Positions 33,204-47,815 of a stretch of 64,000 nt of DNA are shown piece by piece. The notes under the pieces are model-generated. The model saw only the letters and a program-made list of their open reading frames with translations. It was not told the DNA's origin and did not search any database. The stretch covers positions 69,682,670 to 69,746,669 of the forward strand of contig CM056379.1 in assembly GCA_029718625.1 (NCBI GenBank), in the 5' to 3' direction. Origin of the DNA: Synaphobranchus kaupii (Eukaryota > Chordata > Actinopteri > Anguilliformes > Synaphobranchidae). Position 1 is the first letter of the stretch. Every line of letters starts with the position of its first letter. A program made the position numbers and the translations under genes.

Positions 33204-33829
33204 GAAAATATGATACTGGGACACATACACGTGACATAGACACCAAACAAATTAATTGTTGCAAAAAACAATGCAAACACATGTATTTACAAGTTTGACA
33301 ACTCTCTAACTCTATCAAAAAGAAAGAAGATAGTTCAATAACCGGAAATAGTCTTTTCAGGTCATATAAAATTTTACCACAGTAGTGTTAACGTAGGCTA
33401 TGTAACATGGTGTCTCAATGACACATGAGTGCAAAAGTAACTTATCTTTTCTAATTCAAAGTGTAGATACATACCCCATCCGAGGCGGTCCACAATGAAA
33501 CTGGACTTTGAAGCTCTAATCTATTTATGGCTGTGTAATACCCAGTTGATTAGAGGACACCGTTGTCATAAAATTTCTTCTTACCGTGAAAATAGACGAC
33601 CTGTTTACCATTTCGGACAGATGTTAAGGTAAATCTATCACCACGGCGCCACAAGTCAGCAATTATACCGGGAAATGCCCTCTTTAAAAACAAAAAACGA
33701 ATGAAAATAAAAAGGCTAGTCTGTTAATGCATACCAGTTTTTGCTAAAGCTGCATCATAGCTATAACGCGGAGCTGTCAAAACTATAACAGCGCGGAAAC
33801 CCTTTAAAAAAACTAAATAAAAACCGTAG
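33204..33829. other. Unassigned sequence
   Basis: AT-rich DNA of about 0.6 kb with no frame or repeat that I recognise. Confidence 0.5.
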
Positions 33830-34245
33830 CTAGGCTAGAGACCTACTCACTCCAAAAGTCTCTGGGACCTCAGCTGGATATCTGGCTTCTCTGCCAAACA
33901 TGAGGTAGAATGGGGAGTGCTTGGTGGTGATCTGTACTTTGGTGCGCAAGCCAAACATGGCTGCACTGAGGTGCAGATTCCAGTTCCAAGGCTTCTCATC
34001 CACCAATTTGGTGAGAGTTTTGAAACATATTGGCATTGTTATGAAATACTATTTAGATTGTAAAGCATAGCTTATTAGTACCATTTAGTGGTGTAAATGG
34101 GTCAAGGTCAGTTTAGTGTCAAGTCCACATTACCTTGTCACTGTCCCATTCATCCTTTCAACCAATCCATTGGTCTGCGGATAGTACGGTGCGCAGAAGC
34201 TCCTCTCGATGTCCAGCTCTCTCTCTCAGAGAGCCATATTAATTT
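33830..34245 (-). pseudogene. Gypsy integrase fragment, GIN-like
   Basis: On the minus strand, 34117-34245 encodes a broken CAPYYPQTNGLVERMNGT, the end of an integrase core with its catalytic Glu. 33830-34036 encodes LTKLVDEKPWNWNLHL, FGLRTKVQITTKHSPFYLMF and GREARYP, the region that follows it. The wording resembles the GIN/KRBA2 group of integrases derived from gypsy elements. A frame break near 34037-34116 and missing upstream parts make it a fragment. It is separate from the gypsy element at 34616. Confidence 0.72.
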
Positions 34246-34615
34246 AACCAGGGACGTCAGTCCCATTAAAGCATTTTTTGCTCTGAGCTCAGTGTGCTCC
34301 AGTCGTCCTTATCTCGGGTTAGTCCTAGCGAAGTGGTCCGGGTAATGTATATTCTTTCAGTTCACTGGTCCTTTTGTTGAGCACCTATAGTCCTTTTTTA
34401 TATAGCCGGCCTGTAGCGCATTTGGGATTACCCCCTTTTTACAAAATATATTTAATGTTTTATGATGTCAACTTAATTTATTTTTGTAAATATATGCTAA
34501 TTCCGAAATTGATGCCTGCAATACGTTCCAAAAAGTTGGACAGAGGCAAAAAAAAAGATGGGGAAGTTCAAAAAACACCTGTTTAGAACATTCCACAGAT
34601 GAACAGGTGATGCTA

Positions 34616-37635
<3,020 letters not shown>

Positions 37636-37864
37636 CACAGCAAAACCACCGGTGTTAAATCAACTCTGTAAGTGTTAATATTAACACTTTTTCAGTGTTT
37701 ATATAATTCTCACTGACCAGTGTTGATTCAACTCTCACATCAGTGTTACCATTTTTACTCCACCACAGTGTTGGATATTTACTCTGGTAGTGTTTAAGAC
37801 ATAACTCTTCACAGTGTTGTTTCAACACTAAATAGGAGTGAACACATTCTCTGAATCGTTCAAA

Positions 37865-38386
37865 TGTAACTCTGGACAGTGTTGAGTTAACACTAAAAAT
37901 GGGTGAATCAATTTCTCTATAGAGTTCAAATGTAACTCTGGACAGTGTTGAGTTAACACTAAAAATGGGTGAATCAATTCTCTATAGAGTTCAAATGTAA
38001 CTCTGGACAGTGTTGAGTTAACACTAAAAATGGGTGAATCAATTCTCTATAGAGTTCAAATATAACTCTGGACAGTGTTGAGTTAACACTAAAAATGGGT
38101 GAATCAATTCTCTATAGAGTTCAAATGTAACTCTGGACAGTGTTGAGTTAACACTAAAAATGGGGTGAATCAATTCTCTATAGAGTTCAAATATAACTCT
38201 GGACAGTGTTGAGTTAACACTAAAAATGGGTGAATCAATTCTCTATAGAGTTCAAATGTAACTCTGGACAGGGTTGAGTTAACACTAAAATGGGTGAATC
38301 AATTCTCTATAGAGTTCAAATGTAACTCTGGACAGTGTTGAGTTAACACTAAAAATGGGTGAATCAATTCTCTGAATAGTTAAAAA
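37865..38386. repeat. Eight 65-bp subterminal tandem repeats
   Basis: Units start at 37865, 37931, 37996, 38061, 38126, 38192, 38257 and 38321 (period 64-66). Each has ACTCTGGACAGTGTTGAG, the palindrome-like GTTAACACT and TTCTCTATAGAGTTC. The neighbours are nearly identical. CACTA elements usually have subterminal transposase-binding repeats, so a binding role is likely. Confidence 0.92.
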
Positions 38387-38524
38387 TGTAACTGGACAGT
38401 GTTATTTTAACCCTACATCAGGTTGAATCAAATCATTATAAGAGTGAAAGTAACTCTGGAGTTGTTTTACATGTCAGTAAAGTCAAGAATGAAACCACTT
38501 TTCCTTTTCTTTTATTCAGCACAA

Positions 38525-39010
38525 CACCTGTACTTACATTACAGACCAGATATTATAACAAACGATGGGAAAGCACCACATGCATACCCTCATCTGGCCC
38601 ATATAGCACACCGAATGTCAAACGGCTTGTAAAAGCGCAAACTATTAAGTTTAATGAGTTTTATTTTCTTCATCATTACACTCTGAAGGCATAATGCTCA
38701 CAGTAGTAGAGCCATGAGTAATGTATTATTTCTAAGTAGATAGTCATCTGCCAACAGTGTCCTTATGATTACAAGACCTGTACTTACATTACAGACCAGA
38801 TATTATAACAAACAATGGGAAAGCACCACATACATACTCTCATCTGGCCCATAAGCACACTGAATGTCAAATGGTTTGTAAAAGCGCAAACTATCAAGTT
38901 TAATGACAGTTTCATTTTCTTCACTATCGCACACTCTGAAGGCATGAAAATGCTCATAGAAACAATCAGTTACTAATGGTTCTACTACTAAGTAGATACA
39001 GTCATCTAGC
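38525..39010 (-). repeat. Tandem duplication of transposase gene 3' end
   Basis: 38525-38775 is repeated at 38776-39010 (offset 251) with roughly 90 percent identity by eye. The inner copy carries the C-terminal codons in frame. The outer copy lies beyond the stop and is decayed. Confidence 0.85.
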
Positions 39011-41265
39011 AACAGTATCCTTGTGATGTTGGAAAATACAGGAACCTCGTGCGTGATCTCGTTGCAAACAGTAAGCCCTATCCTATATTCAATCCCATCT
39101 ATCTGTACCCAATTAGTGGAATACACATTGTCTTGCATAGAAATTACAAGAGAATGGCCAACTCTTCACCACCATCATAGTCTGCAAGAGAAAACAAAGA
39201 CACTGGCCCATAGTCTTTGCGTTGAAATGTTAACGTGTCCCAATGATTTCCTATTAACATCTGATGTTTTCTGGCCAGAGACTTAGTTATATTCTTAAAG
39301 TTTTTAAGAGTGTTTTTGAAAAGCTTATGTTTGGCTTCATACCTCATACACCAAGTGTGTAACAAGGGACCTATTTTTCTTATGCAAGAAGGGTAATGCA
39401 CCATGAAATGATGCTTGGGTATTAAATTTCTGTCTGGGTACAGCTGCTTAAAAAGCTGGTGGTGCTCCTGAATTAAGTGTTTAAGTGCTACAGTCATCCC
39501 ATAAGTAAGGCTTGGGGAAAAAATGATGTTCATTATTTGCAACAAGAGAAGCAGAAGGTTCCAGTTTCTATTCTCAGGTGGTACCACATCTCCAAAAAGT
39601 AATGGGGTATTTTTCACAAGACACAGCGTTTGAATTGAATTCAGTCCCAGGTGGTTGCTACTGTTCTCAAAGTTAACATTTGTTGGGCGGTTTTTGCGTT
39701 CCAAATAACCATAATTAAATGAATAGATTCGTGACAGAAGATCTTGCTTTGAGATGAAATTCGCAGTTAGATACTGAAACAACAACTTTAGCTCATATTG
39801 AGCCACCCCTTCAAGAACATCGTGCATAATGTCAAAGGAAACATTGTTACACACATGAAAAAACTGCAAAGTGTTCAGAGATGAATTTCTCTTAACCCCA
39901 TATACAGAATTAAGCTGTGGATCTGACTGAAGTGTCCTGCAATGCATTTCAAAACTTTCCTTGTCACGTATTACTACTCGAGGATCATCCTCACAGAAAA
40001 CATCTTGGGCATCACTCTTATGAAGCAAACATAAATGGCAGAAATAATGTCCACTGAAGGACTCTGTAAACCCAAGAATGGAATGCATTCCTAGATTGTC
40101 TCCTGTAATTTGACTTATTGTACCATGCACTTTTTCAGAGGAAATTGGCAAATCAATTCCTTCTCTTTCAAGCCTTTTAAGGTCAGAAATCAAGGGCTGT
40201 AGAATCAAATCAAAACCATATTTCTTCAAGTCTTGACAATGAAACAGAGACACTAAAGGTATGTTCAGAACAGCAGAGTTGAATTTAGGGGGTACATTTC
40301 GCAAAACAAAATACAAACAGCCTAGCTTATGATGCAACGTTTTGAACCAAGCGGATTGGCTGTCTCAAGTCGTCATAGTAAAGTTGTATTTGTAAAGCAT
40401 TCAAGTGTTTAGAGAACAGTGGGTGGGTCTTAAAGTAACTCCCATCATTGAAGTCTTGTAAATATTTGCACTGAATGAGTACCTGCTTTGACCGTATCGC
40501 AAAAGTCAGAGTTTCGGAACATGAATTTCAAAGTCTCCAAAATAGGAATATATATGAATGTGTCATTCACCGGGACTTGGCTATATGTGCCAGTTTTCCT
40601 GTTACGTCTGCTGTCATACCGAACACCCAAGACAATTTCCACAGGCTCAACAATTCCACACTTTTCACTAAAGTACTTGGTTCGTTACGTTCCGTATTTA
40701 AACAGGAAAATGGATTGTCAAAATCTTCCAAACTTTGTTCTACTGCTGACCTCAAAGGGACACTAGCAGGAACTACAGACAGCACAGTTGCGTAGTTTGG
40801 GAGTGCATCTCAGTTGCAAATTCTTCCAAATCACAGACAATCGATGAGACTGCATTACTGGCAGCACCACTTCCTTGTATTTTGGCAACAATAGCTGCAC
40901 ACATATCTTTCATATTTTCTTTTACAAAGACCTGACCCACTGTTCTCAGAATGTCCTGAATCTGACAAAGACTCAACTAACACATTTGGCACAGAAGATT
41001 CATCCAAGTCAACTCTGGAATAACCATCAGGATGAACTAAATTACATCTCAGGGTCAAATTACTCTCAGGGTTATTATCGATCTGATGACTAAAATCTAA
41101 ATGTTTACGAAATCCCGCATAGGTTGTAAATCGTTTCCTACATGTTTCTTGTGCACACATCAATTTGAAATTTTTGTCAGGATAAAATCCATGTTCAAAT
41201 CTTAAATGAGTTATCAGTAACTGACTAGTTCCATACGATGCTTGGCATTTAAAACAAAATAACAT
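38803..41265 (-). pseudogene. EnSpm transposase gene, frameshifted
   Basis: The N-terminal frame (40855-41265) has two C2H2-like fingers: CFKCQASYGTSQLLITHLRF and CAQETCRKRFTTYAGFRKHL. A middle part in shifted frames includes YIPILETLKFMF (40445-40642), then FNDGSYFKTHPLFSK and LYYDD (about 40350-40450). The 397-residue main frame (39144-40337) has HKLGCLYFVLRN, ISQITGDNLGMHSILGF, YFCHLCL, SFDIMHDVLEGVAQYEL and IPKHHFMVHYPS, the TNP2-like core. A C-terminal domain (38803-39138) has FYEHFHAFRV and SLRFYKPFD. The enzyme would bind and cut the CACAG ends. Breaks near 39139, 40338 and 40650-40855 disrupt it, though some may be introns. Confidence 0.82.
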
Positions 41266-41289
41266 CTGGCCAGCTTTACTTACTACAGC

Positions 41290-44200
41290 CTAGTTAAGTA
41301 GCTTTGTTCGCAGTTCTTTTACTCGAGGTGATTCTTTCGTTTTCCCTACATCAATTCTGTACACGGTTGTCTGAATGAAAGTGTAGAAGTTAATGAGTGC
41401 GATATCGTACATTACATTGAACACAAAGTGGGACTTGAACAGCGCGTCAAATGCAGAGAGGGAACCACCCGCCTGACAAGGGATGAGTTTCTTGTCGAGA
41501 GCTAGGTAGAAGTGGTCGATCTGGCCAGGAGATCCACCCACAGCAAGGATGTACGGCTGTCGCCCTTCTCTTTGCCGAAGATGTTCATCAATGCTGTTGC
41601 ATGACTACATGGAGAAAGAAAACAAGAACAAAGAAAACAAGCATTCCGGTTACATTCCATTAAGGCCAAGGCATAAACACTCATGTCAAAACTCAATATT
41701 CTCAGGGGTATATAATAAAGGAGTCTCAATACCTTGTGGTACACCACAAGCCTACTTGCAGCATCCACGGCACTGATTTTCGCAGCCCTCTTCCCTCCAG
41801 GTGGGGGTGGAAGGAGATGAATGAGCAAAAGCAGAGTGGCCATGTCACTGTCCCATTCTGAAAAGAAGAGGAGATCAGTAAATACATCCAGATTTTTACA
41901 TCGCAGTTTTTAGCTGCGACCAAGCAGCTAGTATAAGCCACGCTGTCGGTTTGTCTGTCCAAAAAGTTCAAAGCACTGTCACTATCGGTCGCAGCTTCTC
42001 ACAAATTATGTGCTTGTTCCAGCAAATTAAGTTTATAAAGTGAAGGCCAATACTGCCTGACTCCACTACATCAAGCAAGTTCCTTAAACTTCCTGCAGAG
42101 CTACCCAACCTATACAGAGTTCACATTCTTGACAAATAATACATTACAAGGAAATAGCTAAATATCTTACTGGAACAATCTTCACTGTCTGTCTCGTTCT
42201 TGCTGACAGCAGAAGGGACCGCACAGCAGGAGTCGAAGTAAGGCCCATGGCTTCTTCAATTATTCTCTTCTTAAAAGCAGTGTCCCACCTTTCCAGCAGC
42301 TTAGAAGCCATCTCAGCATTGAAGAGGAGTGAGAAGTCTTGGCTGACCTTCAAGAGATACAACAAATTAGAACAATACATTCACCATCCATCACCACAAT
42401 ACCCCGCTACTTATTTCAACTTACCAGTCCTTTGGTGTTTAAAAACCGGGGAAAGGTCTTAAGGATATCGTCTGTCTTGTTTGGGTCATGGACGAGTGCA
42501 TGTCTGTAATGAAATGTCTCCTTCATCTTGAGGAGATCTGAGCTTCATCCGAAGAATGGGTGAGAAAGGCAATGGCTTCTCTTAAAGAATCTTCATCAAG
42601 CTGCTGAGCAGGACTGGTACATCTATTAAGGGAAGGTCCACTCAAGCCAGAGCCCGTAGCGGTCCTCGTGGAATGGCTGGTATGGCTGCTTGTGCGGGCA
42701 CGATGGTTCCTCTGCACGGTCTTGAGGCGCCATGCAATGTAGCCAGTCCCACCTTCAGAATCATAGAAGTGCTCCTACAACATTTGAAAAGAACATTTAA
42801 TGATTCATTGATTACAATGACCAAATGTTAGAGCTACCACGTAACAAATAGACTACACTTACATATCCATTTTTTGAAAATGGATCTTTCAGCGATGGGA
42901 AAACAGTCACAACACCAAGCGCATATTGCTCTTTCTGATGCCTTGAGGGAATCCTCCTTGAACAGGAAAAATGTAGACCACTAATGAATACAAATGCAAT
43001 ACACACATTATACACATGACAATACTGTATGAAATTCACTAATACAGGCAAACGTACCAGTCCTAAGAAAAAGATAATTGTATGAATGAATGAATGAAAC
43101 GAATGAAAAAAGTTTTACATATAACTCCAATACAATTTGAGCTCACTAAATTTAGTCTGACTGTGTGAGGCTAAAACTGAAAATGGGCTTACCCATGCAT
43201 CTCTACCATGTGTCCAACCAGTATGTTGACAAGAAACTCGTCTCGTTTCACTTGACAGCAGTTTTTTCGAACTGTATTCAGTGAGAACAGCATCTCCTCC
43301 AGCTTTCTCCTTTAGGGCAGCAAGGACCATCTTCAAACAAGAATTAAAATATTATGTTCTGTGCACAGCAGTCTGTACATACACTATATGGCCAAAAGTC
43401 AGTGGACACCTGACCATCACCATTTTTTGGCCCTGTACTCCAAAAGTTAAGATTTGAAATCAAACAATTCATATGCAGTTAAAGTGCAGATTTGCAGCTT
43501 TTATTAGAGGGTATTTGTATGAATCATCATAGGCCTGAGGTACACTATATGGCCAAACCAGCATGATGGTTTGTGGCTGGTTTGATACCTCAGACCCTTG
43601 ATGATTTACAGCCATTTAGCCAACTAATGTGTTCCATACTCTACCAGCGTAATTTACTGCTAAATCTAATGCCCCCCCACTAAATTCCCATAGAGATGAA
43701 TTCCCCCCAAAAAGTGTTCTGAACTTCTAAATGGTTAATGCCATATTCATACAAATACCCTCTAATAAAAGCTGCAAATCTGCACTTTAACCGCATATGA
43801 ATTGTTTGATTTCAAATCTTAACTTTTGGAGTACAGAGCCAAAAAACCTGTGATGGTCAGGTGTCCACTGACTTTTGGCCATATAGTGTACGTATGTCTG
43901 CCTGAATACTTGCGCGCACACACCCACACATACATGCACACACCCACACATACATACAACTACACATGAAAGAAAAGTACAGATTACCTCTTTTGCAGAT
44001 TCATCTGCTGGCTTGGATATCTTGGCAGGACGCTCTGGTGTTCGGTCCAGGTCACTTGATGAATGGCTTGATAGCGACAGGGTATCTGTACAGGAGGAGC
44101 TAGGCCCAGCATCTGAAGATGCAAATTCTGAAACACAAGATCATTAAAAGGATAGTTCACCCATGCAACTCACTTTATGGCATTGTTTACTCATCCCCCA

Positions 44201-45995
44201 TGTCAGCATCTTCGTCTCACCAATTAATGGCTGGGCCCCATAGGAAGGGGCTGCCTATGGGGCCCAGCCATTGAATTGGTGAGACAAAGATGCTTCTAAC
44301 TATGTGAAAATTATGTGGATTTAAAAAAAAAAAATCTTTGGATTCAACGGACATGGGGGGCGAGTCAACAATGCCATCAAGTGAGTTGTATGGGTAAACT
44401 GTTCCTTTAAGAGGGGAAACAGCACAACAGTATCCAAATGAACACATGCACGCTTGCAAAATGACGTTTCGACCCTCACACGGGTCTTCCTCAGAACAAT
44501 TCATTGTTCCGACTGGAAGCGAAACGAAAATTTTGGTGCCAACTTTCGGTTCTTATGGGTAATTTGTACAGTCTATAAAAATAAATCAATAAAATAATTA
44601 TTTCAGTAATGTTAAACAATTCATTTCACGCTCAGCCAAATGCATTCTCTGCAACCTTGTCTGAATTGCTGCTTGTGCAGCGAGTGACCATTTCACCAAA
44701 ATGACAGCTGCACCAGTAGAAACTTCAGCTTTTTTAAACTGACAATGCAACGATTGCAATTGACACGACTCCCTTGCGATCGTGCGTCGCGTTCATTGCG
44801 TGACCTTTGCTGCTATATTTTAATTATTAAAAGCACCATTCATTTTTAGAAGTTATGCTTGCAAATTATGCTAGCTAGCTAGAATACTGTACTGCTACTG
44901 TACTATTACCTATTGTTTAGCTAACAAAACAATTTAGAATTGCTAATGAAACGTTGTCACGAGTCATTGAAGTGAGCCCTGCTGCGACCACTTTGGAATA
45001 TTTACTTTATCAAAGGTTCTCACTAACTCTTCGGGAGGCGAGGTGATATAAATGGGTTACAAGACAAGGTGATGCCATTTTATTGTATTCCTCAGTACCA
45101 AACGACAGGAGCAGTAGAAAATTACTACCACATCACAGTAAATCTAAAACAAACTTCCTACGGGCGTGTCCCCGCATAAAGGTCCGTGGGAAAACTGATT
45201 AGGCTAATAAATGGCCTAATATATGGAAGTAGCAAATACTGACTTTGATAATAGGCCATCATGTATTAATACTGACTGACCATATTAATGTATAGTGTAA
45301 TAATGTACAGACCTATAGACAAATAATGAAAGTATTATGAATGTAAAATATAAGAGCCTATGTGATATAAATAATATATAAATGTAATATAAAACTATTA
45401 AAGGCTACATGTTTAATCTTTATTGGTTATATCTGCTTAGAGAGCACTCTAGCAGGGTACAGGTAGTGCAGCTGGTTTATTTTCTACCTGGTAATTCAGG
45501 TATATAGGTGAATAAAAGCAATACACATACAGTAGGCCTACTTGAAAAACAGATTTAAACTGGTTATTTCACAGTAGAACCGGAAAAATAACGTTTTTGA
45601 ACCGGTATCGAAATAAAGGAACCACAACCGAAAGATTTTGAACGATACCCAGCCCTAACACACAAGGAAACAAGGAGGGCATAACTACATACCTTCATTT
45701 TGGTCTCGAATTGTGAGCATCAAGTCAGGTTTTTCCTTGAGTAATTCTTCTAGGACATCCTCCTCAACCTCAGTTTCGGTGTCATCGTAAATGCGGAGTA
45801 CTGCGTCAGATGGTAGGCCAAACTTGATCTGAACTACACACAAACCATAAAAGTTAAATCATGTACTGATAAAGAAACCAATAAAGCAGTAAGTGTCAAA
45901 GGTAATTTACCTTCCTTTATGAAGTCTGCAGCAGTGAAACCATCCTGAAGTTTGACAAATTTTCTTGCGGTTTGGAATTTTACTTTTACCAGCAT
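41290..45995 (-). CDS. EnSpm companion gene, nine exons, two frameshifts
   Basis: Exons with GT-AG borders on the minus strand: 45911-45995 (MLVKVKFQTARKFVKLQDG), 45693-45833 (FGLPSDAVLRIYDDTETEVE), 43988-44127, 43193-43330, 42863-42956 (ALGVVTVFPSLKDPFSKNGY), 42425-42774 (HFYDSEGGTGYIAWRLKTVQ), 42171-42347 (DFSLLFNAEMASKLLERWDT), 41733-41857 and 41290-41604 (ILAVGGSPGQIDHFYLALDK), ending at TAG 41290-41292. About 520 codons. The wording matches a widespread fish family often named sterile-alpha-motif-domain-containing 3-like (from memory). One-base losses seem to have occurred in the 43193-43330 exon and at the MKETFHYR junction of the 42425-42774 exon. Nested elements enlarge the intron before 44128. 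Its position beside the transposase suggests an accessory transposition protein, but the function is unknown. Confidence 0.75.
43382..43888. mobile_element. Tc1/mariner MITE with long inverted repeats
   Basis: CACTATATGGCCAAAAGT ends are inverted at both sides and flanked by TA (43380-43381 and 43889-43890). The arms extend about 170 bp. The centre repeats CACTATATGGCCAAA near 43543, followed by foreign sequence also found near 27866. It lies in an intron of the EnSpm companion gene. Confidence 0.87.
44148..44406. mobile_element. TTAA MITE (AAAGGATAGTTCACCC type)
   Basis: The ends are AAGGATAGTTCACCCATGCA and, inverted, AAGGAACAGTTTACCCATAC, flanked by TTAA (44144-44147 and 44407-44410). The centre (44220-44280) is a hairpin built on GGCTGGGCCCCATAGG. 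Confidence 0.82.
44463..44494 (-). ncRNA. Hammerhead-ribozyme-like core
   Basis: The minus strand reads CTGAGGA, then the stem GACCC / GGGTC around GTGTGA, then GAAAC and GTC. These are the conserved hammerhead core boxes CUGANGA and GAAA with a stem II. Penelope-like retroelements carry minimal hammerheads of this kind. Stem III is only two base pairs, so activity as a monomer is doubtful. Confidence 0.4.
44505..45657. repeat. Degenerate hAT-like fragment (GGGCTGGGTATCG)
   Basis: The right end, reverse complemented, reads TAGGGCTGGGTATCG then GGTTCCTTTATTTCG, a common fish repeat end. Left-side sequence near 44510-44560 looks like the inner part of the same family. No target duplication is seen. 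Non-coding, in an intron. Confidence 0.35.
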
Positions 45996-46266
45996 CTTTC
46001 AAATCTGAAAGAGAACCTAAGAATCATGAATATTAAAGCATAAATAATGACTTATGAGGTTACTTGTAAGCATGCATATTACATGAGGTTCTTAATACCC
46101 AGGATCTGTCTAATCTCTCGCACCTTTCAAATTTGAAAGAGAAACAAAGTATTGTGTTAAAGAAGATATCTAATGGTTACTTCTAACCATGCCAGCCTGC
46201 TGTCTGGTTTTCAGAAGCACGTGCTCAGAAAAAAGGGTGTGCTCTGTGCGCCATGGATTTTTCTAA

Positions 46267-46440
46267 AATATTTTTCTAAAGAACTTCTCAACTTTAGCTA
46301 AAACTGCTTTCCTACAAAATGGCTGTTTTCTTCTGCCTTTGTGCCATGGGTGGTGCGCCAGCAATCACAGCGCTCGCTATCGGCCATTTTGTTGGAAAGC
46401 AGTTTTAGCAAAAGTTTGAGTTTTTTTAGAAAAATATTAA
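46267..46440. repeat. Foldback repeat, 57-bp arms
   Basis: 46267-46323 and 46384-46440 are inverted copies (AATATTTTTCTAAAG ... GCCATTTTG) with about six mismatches, around a 60-base loop. It lies upstream of the companion gene. Confidence 0.82.
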
Positions 46441-46489
46441 AATTGTTTATTAGCAACGCCTAACTTTCAAACCCCACCGCCGATGTTCG

Positions 46490-47575
46490 CGAAACCCTCG
46501 TGCAACTGTGAATACATTTGAAATTTCTCTGCGACACTTGTTCTACGAACATTGTTTTGCCGACAGTGCCTTCAGACTTTATTGGAATTTCTAACGATCG
46601 TTTAGGAACTGTAGATCACTAGAGAGCTAGCATAGCTCGCCCAACGATGTTGACGTGACTACAGCACCGAGGAGCTAGAATGTCGCTAACGTTAGCTACT
46701 AGCCAACTAACCCTACCTAGCTAACGTTAAAGTACAGTGACCAAGAACACTCATTTCACTCGACAGTAGCCCCGTCCCATTTGTATACTATACACTAACT
46801 TAGCTAATACCATTTAAAAAATAGACTATTTGCTACACTTAGCAATATAGTACTGTTCGCTGTTTAAGGCAAACTAGCTCGCTTGCTAGCTAACGGTAGT
46901 TAGCGTTTGTAGCTAACGTTAGGCTAAACTACGACCTTAACTACAAGACTATATAACCAAAACTACAAAAGTTAAGGAACTAACTTACTGCTTTAATCGT
47001 CAGTGTCATGGAATATAGTTTAAACCACGATACCTATATTTAGCTAGCTAGTGATGTTCTACCTATGTTAGCTAGCTGCTAGCTAACCTTGTTCAAACTA
47101 AATGGCACCTTCAGTAACGCGTTCTAACTAGCCAGAACACGTGCGTCTTGAAGACGTGCGAGTGACGTATGCTGTGGAGAGTAGTGCTAGCAGCAACTTA
47201 CCGTAGCTAGGATAACCTTAACTTAGCCAAGTTATCGTTTAACAACTAAACCTAACGTTAGATTTAGCCAGATATTTACCTAGCTAGTGATGTTCTAACG
47301 TTAGCCATGTTAGCTAGCTGCTTATTGTTCAAATTAAATGGCACCTTCAGTAATGTTAACGTTAGCTAGCTAGCTAAGGACACATGCGTCTTGACATGAC
47401 GTGCGCTGTACAGACTAACAGTAACTTATACCGTTATGCTAGCTAGGCACAATGCAAAACCTAAGTGACATTTTTGAATAATAATCGATATATTTAGACT
47501 ACCTATTAATTCCATATTTAAAACCACCAAGATATTCAATAGAATATGTAAATTCATAAAGTTACCTTTTCTCAT
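46490..47575. repeat. GCTAGC/ACGTTA-rich 5' region with tandem duplication
   Basis: About 1.1 kb dense in TAGCTAGC and TAACGTTAGC. 47030-47220 is repeated near 47270-47450 (TAGCTAGTGATGTTCTA, ATGGCACCTTCAGTAA, GCGTCTTGA). It is non-coding and may hold the promoter and a first non-coding exon of the companion gene. Confidence 0.55.
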
Positions 47576-47815
47576 AATGTCCTCCTGAAATCTTCCGCTT
47601 GTTCGGTCTGGTGGTTAAGAGGAGTGGGAGAAGGGGGAGGAACCAGAACAACACCCAACGAACGTTCTACGTTGGAACACTGGGAAACAACCCCCTCTTC
47701 TGGATGATTTGAACACCATCCGTGTTAAAAATATTACAATCAACTCTAAAATGAACTCGAGACAACTCTAGCCTATGTAACACTGGAAATTCAACACTGG
47801 TGGTTTTGCTGTGCA

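Larger units (their letters stand above)
37636..47813 (-). mobile_element. EnSpm/CACTA-like DNA transposon, 10.2 kb
   Basis: The inverted termini CACAGCAAAACCACC are at both ends, with GTGTTRAAT next to them. Joining the flanks with one copy of CA (37634-37635 / 47814-47815) restores the gypsy reading LSGNH, so the target duplication is 2 bp, or 3 bp with a change. It has subterminal 65-bp repeats at one end, a transposase gene with TNP2-like features, and a multi-exon companion gene, all on the minus strand. It interrupts the gypsy protease region. Tc1, Kolobok-like and foldback elements are nested in its introns and 5' region. Confidence 0.87.

Noticed and set aside
37865..38386. Regularly spaced repeats that superficially resemble a CRISPR array
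   Set aside because: The whole 65-bp unit repeats, so there are no unique spacers, and the context is a eukaryotic transposon.
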